From Metellina segmentata (Eukaryota; Arthropoda; Arachnida; Araneae; Tetragnathidae), in the NCBI GenBank assembly GCA_947359465.1, contig OX375882.1:55488509-55552508 (forward strand): a stretch of 64,000 nucleotides of DNA. The letters run 5' to 3'. Under the pieces are notes generated by a model. The model saw only the letters and a list, made by a program, of their open reading frames with translations. It was not told where the DNA came from and did no database searches. The position numbers and the translations under genes were made by a program. This document shows, piece by piece, positions 58,601 through 64,000 of the stretch. Position 1 is the stretch's first letter; each line of letters begins with the position of its first letter.

Positions 58601-60758
58601 TTCGCTTTATTCACAACTGCAAAACACAAGAAAAGATGGCTGGTGAATTGAATGCCACGGAACTGAATCAAGCTCGCAACTATTGGATACGAACCGTTCA
58701 GAAAGAATCATTTCCTTTACAATATGAAGCCTTGTCGAAATCAAAGTCACTTCCCAAGAACTCAAAGATAGAAAAATTCAACCCACTTTTTGACAACAAC
58801 TTAATACGTCTTGGAGGCCGACTATAATTTTCAGACTTATCAGAATCGAAAAAACACCCCATCTTATTGGAAGGTTCTCACCCTTTTACAAGCCTGCTCA
58901 TACGCCACACACACTTAAAAATGCACCATCTAGGTGTTAGGATTGTGCTTTCTCAGCTTCGTTCTGAATGGGGGATATTAAGAGCAAGACAAGCCATTAA
59001 AAAGGTCATATACACTTGCCTTCCATGCAAGATACTGAAGCAAAAGCGTGGTGAACAGATAGAAGCTCCATTACCTGCTGAAAGAATTCAAAAGTCGACC
59101 CCATTTAAAACAATTGGAATTGACTTTGCCGGGCACTATGTCGCTTAGTGCCCGGGCCGGGCACTAAGCACTATGTCAAAAACGCAAAATTGGTTACAAA
59201 GACCTACATAGTAATATTTACGTGTGCTGTAACTCGAGCCATCCACTTGGAAGTAGTGTCTAATTTAAGCACTGATGTTTTCTACTTGCACTTCAACGGT
59301 TCGTATCTCGACGCTCCCTTCCTCATACTGTGTACACAGATAACGCCACTACATTCTGTGCTGCAGACAAGGAGTTGAGGTCCTTGTGGGACATCATATC
59401 CTCTTCCAAAGTACACAAGTTTTATGCTCATCGCAACATGAAATGAAAATTCATCGCCTCACGAGCGGCTTGGTGGGGAGGGTTCTGGGAGAGAATGATT
59501 GGTACTATCAAACAGTGTCTGTGAAAGACCCTTGGTAAAGCTTGCTTAGACACTACCGGTCTGGTCACGGTTCTATGCGATATCGAAGCCGCCGTGAACA
59601 GCAGACAAATTGTCCATGAATATGGCATTGCAGACGATCCGGACGAAGCACTGACACCCTCTCACTTTCTAATAGGAAAACGACTCACAACTATCCCATC
59701 TGGCCCATCGAGTTCAGACTCTGATTTAACACGTATATGGAGAAGTCGTCAACATTTAATGGAATCCTTTTGGAAAAGATGGCAGAGGGAGTATTTGATG
59801 GACTTGAGAACATTTCACCATGTGAAGAACCCACCTAAAGTAACTGAAATCCGGGTTGGAGATGTGATCTTGTTGCAGGAGGACGTCAGACTTCGGCACA
59901 CCTGGAGGAAAGCACGCGTCGAGTCAGTGATCTTAGGCCGTGACAACAAAGCCCGAACATGCATACTGCGAGTAAATGGACGGACAATTTCCCGGCCCGT
60001 GCAGCTGGTCATTCCCCTGGAGGTCGACTAGGGCGGGGAGGATGTTGCACGCCGGTACGAGATTAAATAAAATTACTTAGTTGTCTCTGCATGGCAACAC
60101 TCTTGTGTAGTAGTCGTTCGTTAGAAAATAAATGTAGATGTTGTTCTTTCAAATATTCTGAAGTTGTGATTTATAATTACGTTTACGCGAATTAACAATT
60201 TCTTTTCCTCCAATACTGCTTTAAGACTCGCTTTCCCTACTACTACCGCGTTTAAAATTTCTGCTTTGTTGATTATAACTTATTCATATGTCCTATTCAT
60301 CCTTCAATATGCTACGTATTCTCACAAGAAGACACTAAGAAAGTCTGTCACGAAATTTCAAGATTCACTCGTATAAATGATTCATTTCATAAGTTAAAGG
60401 TCACTGTTGTATTTTAAAATGCTCCGTAGATAACTTTACTGAAAAAAAGCAAAACTTCACTTCTTAATCTTACTTTGAATTATTTCTTATAAAACATTTC
60501 TTTTAAATACATTCCTGTATGATGTGCTTATATTATATATAAAATGGTATTTTCCTTCAGATGTGCATCGAATGCCGAATATGCCAATCATCAGTACTTT
60601 GTGAATACAGTGGTAGAATTGATCCAAGCAATTCGTATATCTCGAAATTAGCATCCACAGAAACTAAATGGATTATGTTAGAACAACTCTTTGACATAAA
60701 AAATGAAGATTTATTGAAAAAGTGGAGTGAAGTACGACAACAATATCAGAATATTTGA
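43682..60758 (+). CDS. HYKK: Hydroxylysine kinase-like protein, copy 2 (7 coding exons, frameshifted in exon 5)
   Basis: Tandem paralogue of the upstream kinase. Exons: 43682-43816, 44101-44203, 45341-45457, 46405-46547, 49517-49687, 51190-51443, 60561-60758. Lengths equal copy 1 for exons 1, 2, 3, 4 and 7. Exon 6 is nine bases (three codons) shorter. Exon 5 is one base shorter (171 versus 172), which throws the frame at a T7 run (49551-49557) and creates a TAG six bases on. With that base restored the product would be about 373 aa. The catalytic loop HGDANGYN and the LDFED segment are kept in exon 6. About half of the exon 1 residues match copy 1, so the duplication is old. All splice sites are intact and a poly(A) signal is present at 61017. 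It may be a working gene with an assembly error, or a young pseudogene. Confidence 0.8.
44262..44971. mobile_element. Short CCCGGC-type interspersed repeat
   Basis: Head 'ataacccggcgttgctcggg', tail 'ctatgtgccaatttccagcg', 'atttgtatagaaaata' and 'aacatccttatatatat'. The middle (44505-44605) is the reverse of the 25.5-26.3 kb satellite. Lies in HYKK copy 2 intron 2. Relative of 5897-8092. Confidence 0.55.
45508..45602. mobile_element. 95-bp TTAA-flanked palindromic MITE
   Basis: Bounded by TTAA at 45504-45507 and 45603-45606. Ends 'ccctccaagtgatttcgacg' and the reverse of 'gagacaaccacatgaagag'. Contains 'gacgagatatctcatc'. TTAA flanks suggest piggyBac-type mobilisation of this family. Confidence 0.6.
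45610..46404. other. HYKK copy 2 intron 3, remainder
   Basis: AT-rich; nothing recognised. Confidence 0.4.
46598..46672 (-). repeat. SINE family 1 tail, reverse orientation
   Basis: 'attaacgttgcactggagca', 'gggctattgacgacc'. Same part of the SINE that was amplified in the 27.8-29.0 kb satellite. Confidence 0.55.
47238..47467 (-). mobile_element. Fragment of the 9484-type Tc1 element
   Basis: About 225 bp nearly matching 9815-10053, including 'cattccataaaattgccaga' and the same inverted end ('tattattgtaggatagtg') followed by TA. The minus-strand frame has DAYMNILDNRVL and the start of the second-Asp region. The left half is lost. Confidence 0.75.
47915..48140. repeat. GACGAGATATCTCGTC MITE copy in HYKK copy 2 intron 4
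   Basis: Starts 'ccctccttatggtttcgacg', contains 'gacgagatacctcg' and 'ccgagatatctcgtcc', and ends 'cctcgttctagacaaccacc'. The palindromes occur at least five times. Confidence 0.55.
48590..48910 (+). mobile_element. tRNA-headed SINE, family 1, near full length
   Basis: Head 'ggtaaccaactgtctcaatg' and 'tgggaagttcgaaac', body 'aaccaaagaccgccgtgtac', 'gacctcgtcatttgacc', tail 'gggattgatcccggaccgtc' and 'gatccagtgcgaggttaatt'. Confidence 0.7.
48959..49239 (-). mobile_element. Full-length tRNA-headed SINE, family 3, with target duplication
   Basis: A perfect 12-bp duplication TTTTCCAACGTT flanks it (48947-48958, 49240-49251). The minus-strand head starts 'atgccgaccaaccggtctag' with A box 'tctagtggtcaagg' and an ideal B box GGTTCGAATCC, and the tail ends in A-rich sequence. 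About 281 bp. Confidence 0.8.
49517..49687 (+). CDS. HYKK: HYKK copy 2 exon 5 with one-base deletion
   Basis: Acceptor 'attttag' and donor 'aaaaggtataa' match the copy 1 exon (29863-30034). The frame is open to the T7 run at 49551-49557, then hits TAG. The next frame continues the family sequence (LEHIPD, KKLVCNVLERYP, DDLPK). The exon is 171 nt against 172 in copy 1, so exactly one base is missing. A homopolymer indel in long-read sequence would look the same. Confidence 0.8.
49978..50650 (+). repeat. SINE family 1 with 184-bp tandem amplification
   Basis: A SINE head at 49983 ('gtagcccgggtggaagagta', 'gttgcgagttcgaatcc') is followed by three copies of a 184-bp unit (landmark 'attttcgagag' at 50221, 50405, 50589) that joins the SINE body ('gtgacctcgtcatctga') to 'gtgtacctgcacgcagtcag'. 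Lies in HYKK copy 2 intron 5. Confidence 0.75.
50650..51189. other. HYKK copy 2 intron 5, end
   Basis: AT-rich with a short 'ttaggttattatattt' repeat at 50970-51065. Intron 6 before the Pao element (51444-52156) shows nothing recognisable. Confidence 0.45.
52660..52745 (-). repeat. tRNA-like SINE head
   Basis: Reverse complement reads 'gatggcctaatggctaaag' (A box) and 'gagttcgaacccagc' (B box) about 55 bases apart. Part of a SINE, not an intact tRNA gene: no acceptor-stem pairing was seen. Confidence 0.55.
52838..54340 (+). mobile_element. Intact DD41D-type (mariner-superfamily) transposon
   Basis: TA-flanked, about 1.5 kb. Inverted ends exceed 80 bp ('cagggtggtcccgaattcat' onward) with only a few differences. 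Encodes one uninterrupted 358-aa transposase. Nested in the 8-bp-TSD element inside the Pao LTR. Confidence 0.85.
53087..54163 (+). CDS. DDD transposase, 358 aa, apparently intact
   Basis: Cut-and-paste transposase of the IS630/Tc1/mariner superfamily. N-terminus MGDFTYAEKADMHYMYG with helix-turn-helix segments (about residues 5-120: DHRIFQRLHRQL, SSTRTVARDVGVSHQTVCRVL). Catalytic domain: first Asp in YVLFTDEATF (near 165), second in WFQHDGAPAHFS (near 250), third in SPDLSSLDYFLWG (near 292). I count 41 residues between the second and third Asp, unlike the 34 of classic mariner, so I call it DD41D-type. The SPD Asp five residues earlier is the alternative. Starts at the first ATG after the 5' terminal repeat. 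Ends TAA before the 3' repeat, with AATAAA at about 54190. Confidence 0.88.
   Translation: MGDFTYAEKADMHYMYGRANGNGRAALRMYRAEYPDRRMPDHRIFQRLHRQLCETGAFDVNRHGAGRVRAVRTPRLEESILNIVADRPESSTRTVARDVGVSHQTVCRVLNENRLHPFHFQKVQALNPADYPRRVNFCLWVMQQCALQPDFVDYVLFTDEATFSREGVFNAHNSHVWVTDNPHATRRHAFQQRFSINVWAGIVNDFLIGPYLLPTRLTGGSYLIFLKEVLPQLLHDVPIAIRNRMWFQHDGAPAHFSIDARNYLNATFGTRWIGRGGPVPWPPRSPDLSSLDYFLWGHLKHLVYETPVDSDEDLVARLSVAAAGVREIPGIFERVLQSLHRRCQASIDTGGRNFEQLL
54739..55515 (+). pseudogene. Pao gag, N-terminal part
   Basis: Open 259-codon piece with an N-terminal helical, charged region and the LPTIKLEPFGGEIENW/FWEQFQSSVD domain (DUF1759-type) seen in Pao Gag. The frame breaks at 55500. It continues out of frame to 55960 with a TAA at about 55631, then zinc-knuckle residues (CFLCTNRGHRMSNC) in the next piece. 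Confidence 0.8.
55973..57088 (+). pseudogene. Pao zinc knuckles, protease and RT N-terminus
   Basis: A 372-codon piece: CxxC/HC knuckles (residues 1-30), the protease block CILDGGSQTSFVD near residue 80, the Pao-specific IELIIGGDYYW region near 180, and the start of the polymerase (FYLPHHAVKK). Ended by TAG at 57089 where a Trp codon would be expected before RIVFDASS. Confidence 0.82.
57098..57499 (+). pseudogene. Pao reverse transcriptase fingers/palm
   Basis: FDASSHDPGMPSLNDTL, SDGKKAFLQLSL (first catalytic Asp region), RLPFGLACSPFLL. The frame is lost just before the FMDDFVDS box, which opens the next piece at 57484, a one-base shift. Confidence 0.82.
57484..58824 (+). pseudogene. Pao RT C-terminus, RNase H and integrase start
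   Basis: A 447-codon piece starting at the MDDFVDS catalytic box. Pao RT connection (YDPLGLFSPFVI), RNase H with FCDASERAYGAV, RLELLASLMGAR, LWSDSQVVLGWI and NPADILSRG, then the integrase zinc region. Ended by TAA where the frame otherwise continues (FSDLSES). Confidence 0.85.
58825..60030 (+). pseudogene. Pao integrase and C-terminal domain
   Basis: H2C2 zinc residues (HTHLKMHHLG, CLPCKIL), first catalytic Asp in TIGIDFAGHY, a palindromic duplication at 59125-59175, further shifts and stops to 59590, then an open C-terminal domain of DUF5641 type (59594-60028: LTPSHFLIGKRL, WKRWQREYL, VGDVILLQEDV). Not functional as it stands. Confidence 0.8.
60043..60197 (+). repeat. 3' LTR of the Pao element
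   Basis: 155 bp, TG...CA, identical by eye to the reconstructed 5' LTR. Followed directly by the target duplication ATTTC. Confidence 0.88.
60203..60560. other. End of HYKK copy 2 intron 6
   Basis: AT-rich, unassigned. The region after the gene (60760-61306) contains only the poly(A) signal AATAAA at 61017-61022. Confidence 0.5.
60561..60758 (+). CDS. HYKK: HYKK copy 2 exon 7 (C-terminus)
   Basis: A 198-nt terminal exon, exactly the length of the copy 1 partner. Acceptor 'ttccttcag', stop TGA. It holds the family C-terminal blocks (CRICQSSVL, KWIMLEQLFD). It is separated from exon 6 by 9.1 kb filled by a Pao retrotransposon nest, so splicing across that insertion is needed for a full product. 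Confidence 0.82.
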   Translation: MCIECRICQSSVLCEYSGRIDPSNSYISKLASTETKWIMLEQLFDIKNEDLLKKWSEVRQQYQNI

Positions 60759-61306
60759 AGATTGATGCAATCCTCCTGCGTGTGAAAATGATTCATGTCG
60801 TTTAGTTGCTTAACAATTCACATGATTGTTATTAGGATTTATCTGTGCAACAAATTCAAGATTCTTTCTATAAGAATCAGCTTTTGGAAAATTTTCAAGC
60901 GTCAAATTGTTTTTTAAAGTGCATAAACACATATCACCACATCTATTGTTTGCATATTGCATGTTAATGACTTTTAAAAAATGATTTTTTTCTTGATGTT
61001 CTTAGTCAATGCACACAATAAATTATACACAATCACTGGATAAATAATATATACCACAAAAAATATATTATTTAACTCTCACACATATGACAAATTTTAT
61101 ACTTGCATTCGAATTTAATTGCTTATTACCTGGGGTAGAGTTGTATGCTGGGCGAATTAGAGAATTTGTAATAATAATTAAGATTGAATCATATATTTAT
61201 TATTATTGAATCATATATAGTTTCTTTTTTTTGTATTTGACCAACAACATGCTTAATACGATATTTAACCGGTGCTGTAGTTAGGCCATGTTTTAAATCT
61301 TATATA

Positions 61307-61677
61307 TGTGGGTTCGTAAAAGGTAAAAGATAAATAACTCTTAAAGTTTAAATTTAAGTTTAATTACAAAATTAATGTATTTACAGTATATTTACAAACA
61401 TCTTTGACAATTAAGAATATCCGACAACTAAGAGGCCATCTGCCTAAAAAGTCATGGGCCGTCTGCCCAACTGCTAGCTTCGGTGTCTGGGGGAACATCT
61501 GTCTCATTGCTGCGGTCGCTTCTGAGCGGACGCTTCCTCTAGGTGGCGTTACTGCTGCGGACGTATCAGGCTTTGGCGCGCTCGTCGCACAATCCCACAA
61601 TCGGCTATCCTGACTGTAATTTCGTCCTCGAAATTCGCCGTCTTCAACATCAGTAAACAGGCCATAACATTATCACA
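61307..61677 (-). repeat. Probable 3' LTR of the minus-strand Gypsy element
   Basis: Read on the minus strand it begins TGTGATAATGTTATGGCC and ends CGAACCCACA, so the ends are TGTG...CACA. It lies 66 bases beyond the pol stop codon. No clear polypurine tract was seen, so the boundaries are tentative. Confidence 0.5.
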
Positions 61678-61743
61678 TATCTGAAAATACAAACAAAAAA
61701 GAAGAAAGAAAGAGGGAAAAAAGGCTCATATATACATTTTTTT

Positions 61744-64000
61744 TTACTGTTGACCAGTGGGCCAGGGTTTCATGTAATCAGCTGCTGAAGTAGTTAGGCG
61801 TGGACCTTCATGATCGCCCACTTTTTCAATGGCATATCTGTCATTAGGAGACACTTTTACAACTCTATAGGGTCCCAAAAATTTAGGTTTCAGCTTAAGC
61901 CCAACTCCAAACTGCGTGCGCTGAATGGCCACTAGATCTCCTACTTTGTACACTCTAGATTTTTTTCTCCCTTTGTTATACTGACGTTTATTTTCCTGTT
62001 GCAATTTGAAAATATTGTCTTTTGCTTGTTCGCGTAATTCTACTCTCTCCTTCATCATGAACTTTTCATACTCTTCTTCCAGTACATCTTTTATCTTCAG
62101 ATCTTCTTTATTTTTCATTGTGATGCCAATCATCAGTTCGAATGGCGTATGCTTCGTACTTCTGGATGGTGTACTGTTTATGATACTTTGTAGACTTGGA
62201 ACATATTTGAACCATTTGCTAGGCTCCTCTATTGAAAGTTTGGCAAGAACAGGAATCAACAGACCAATCATCCTTTCTGCCTGCCCATTGCCTCTAGGAA
62301 TTCCGGTTGTTATTTTACAATGTTCAATTCCCTGATCAGTACAATAATCAGTGAATTCCTTCGATGTAAACGCTGATCCCCTATCTGAAATTATTCGTGA
62401 TGGGTTTCCAAAAGTAGCTTGTTGTAATTTCAGCTTTTCGATAGCATCGCTAGCCGAGGTAGATTTCACTGGGTACAACCAGACAAACTTCGTAAAGGCA
62501 TCGACTACCGAGAAAATATGTTGGTATCTTTTATTCGTTGTTGGAAGGGGTCCCAAAAAGTCGATATTGTAAGTCCCAAGTGGAACGTTGTCTTTCGGCA
62601 CTGGATTAAGAAACCCTTCGCCTTTTCCACGTTTTCTATTGCAGAGGATGCACTGTACGCAATTAGAAATAACGATTTCAACATGTTTTCTTGCATTAGG
62701 AATAAAAAACTGCTGCTTAAGAATTTCCTCTGTCTTGGCAGCGCCAAAGTGACCTTTGTTGTGAACTTCTTTAATGATGTTATTTTGCATCGCCTGAGGA
62801 ACCATTAGTAGTTGTTTCCCATTCTCATACTTGTATAGAACTCCTGCTTTAATGAAATGTTCACTGTCATGTCCTTCTTCAACTAGAGTTTTAATTGCTT
62901 TAATGTGATCATCTAGATGTTGTGCAGCTTCTATTTGGGTTGTTAATTCTCCTTGTGCACGAGTTGTTATCAACAATATGTTCCTGCTTAGGGCATCCAC
63001 ATGCTTCATTTGGGTGCCTGATCTATGGACAACCTCATAATCATATTCTTCGAGTGACAATGCCCATCGAGCAATTTTTGGTGTAAGCTCTTTTTTCTGC
63101 ATAGTCCTCTGAAATGCAGCGCAATCGGTCACTATTTTGAACTTAGTACCCAACAAGTAGTAGCGAAATTTTCGCAAAGCCTCGATTACAGCCAGTACTT
63201 CCAATTCGTAAGAACAATACTTCTCTTGTTGAGGAGTAGTCTTCTTGCTCATGAAGTGAATGGGATGAAATTTCCCATCATGAGCTTGCTGAAGCAAAAC
63301 AGCTCCAAAGCCGTGGCTACTAGCATCCGTATGTAATTCTAAGGTTGCTCCTTGCCTAAAGAGATGCAATACCGGACTACTTGAGAGAATTTCCTTTAGC
63401 CTTTCAAATGCTTTGACTTGCTCAGAGCCAAATGTCCATTCGACATTATTTCGAAGCAGGTCACTTAATGGTTTTGCAATTCTTGAAAATCCACCGACAA
63501 ATTGTCGAAAGTAAGAGCAAAGACCCAAAAAACTCATGACTTGTTTTACATTTTTCGGCTGGGGAAAATTTTTCACAGCCCGCGTCTTGGATGGGGAAGG
63601 TTGAATTTTGCCGCCCTCGATAACGTATCCGAGAAATTCTATCTTATGTTGAAGAAATTGACACTTTTTAAAATTTATTATTACGCCGTATTCTGACGCA
63701 ACCTTCAAAACCCTTTTAATTTTTTCCAGCCCTTCTTGTTCATCAATGGAAGGTATAACAATATCATCCATGTAAATTATTATAGTCTTGTCTCGAATTA
63801 AGTCTCTAAACACCGTGTTTATGTACCTCACAAAAACACTTGGTGAGTTACTACATCCGAAAGGTACAACATTGAATTCGTACTGTCCTTCATGGGTGAC
63901 AAATGCTGTGTAACGTGTCGAATTAGGGTCCATTGGTATGTTGAAAAATGCGTTTTTTTAAGTCCAAAGTGGAAAATACCTGTGCGTTTCCCAAGCAATC
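61744..64000 (-). CDS. Ty3/Gypsy pol polyprotein, 3' part, runs off the window
   Basis: 729 open codons from 63933 down to 61744. Reverse transcriptase PFGCSNSPSVF and IYMDDIVIPS (residues about 25-60), thumb FLGLCSYFRQFV, RNase H HTDASSHGFGAVL and TDCAAFQ, integrase zinc HNKGHFGAAKTEEIL with CVQCILC, catalytic DFLGPLPTT, SDRGSAFTSKEF and NGQAERMIG, then a C-terminal chromodomain-free tail ending KPWPTGQQ. Upstream, the family sequence (VFSTLDLK) continues in the other frame across a T7 run at 63953-63959 that looks one base too long. Apart from that it is intact, so the element is young. Confidence 0.88.

Larger units (their letters stand above)
52162..60197 (+). mobile_element. Pao/BEL LTR retrotransposon with nested insertions
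   Basis: Target duplication ATTTC (52157-52161, 60198-60202). The 5' LTR is split: 52162-52171 plus 54561-54705. The 3' LTR is 60043-60197. Both total 155 bp, start TG, end CA, and read identically. The 3' LTR is preceded by the purine tract 'gggcggggagga'; the 5' LTR is followed by 'tctggtgccgaaa' (primer-site candidate). Coding order gag, protease, RT, RNase H, integrase and the Pao C-terminal domain is typical, but the frame is broken many times. Lies in HYKK copy 2 intron 6, same strand as the host gene. Confidence 0.88.

Overview
The window reads as an AT-rich, intron-rich, transposon-crowded arthropod genome, most likely a spider. There are no bacterial-style operons. The tRNA-headed SINE that recurs here, with its 'gacctcgtcatctgacc' body and 'acctacct' tail, resembles SINEs I associate with orb-weaver-type spiders. 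That assignment is recognition from memory, not a search result.

Host genes. Two plus-strand copies of a hydroxylysine-kinase-like gene (APH/choline-kinase fold, HYKK/AGPHD1 family) lie in tandem. Copy 1 has seven coding exons between 12013 and 35731 and copy 2 has seven between 43682 and 60758. Five of the seven exon pairs have identical lengths (135, 103, 117, 143 and 198 nt). Exon 5 is 172 versus 171 nt and exon 6 is 263 versus 254 nt. Copy 1 reads through without a break (376 aa). Copy 2 has a one-base frameshift in a T7 run of exon 5, which could be a real lesion or an assembly error. Both keep the HGDxNxxN catalytic loop.

Layout. 1-5300: a CACTG-ended DNA transposon (414-4077) carrying a hAT MITE and a dead LINE RNase H, then a palindromic MITE, flanked by a direct repeat that may hold non-coding first exons; then a SINE. 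5900-12000: a long CCCGGC-type repeat, tandem SINEs around a MITE, and a deleted Tc1. 12013-35731: HYKK copy 1. Its introns hold Tc1 elements, a 6.4-kb CACTG element nested in mariner-like repeats and itself carrying a DDxD transposon and a piggyBac MITE, several satellites (one made from SINE tails), and another Tc1. 35732-43681: SINEs, an endonuclease-domain remnant, a probable solo LTR and a decayed Gypsy element holding a hAT-like MITE. 43682-60758: HYKK copy 2. Its last intron holds a three-deep nest: a Pao/BEL retrotransposon whose 5' LTR is split by an element with an 8-bp target duplication, which in turn holds an intact DD41D-type transposon. 61307-64000: the 3' part of a young minus-strand Gypsy element running off the window.

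The two kinase genes supply the host function (predicted lysine/hydroxylysine catabolism). Almost everything else is mobile DNA, and the main interest is how these insertions date one another and how a tandem duplication has copied a kinase splice junction.
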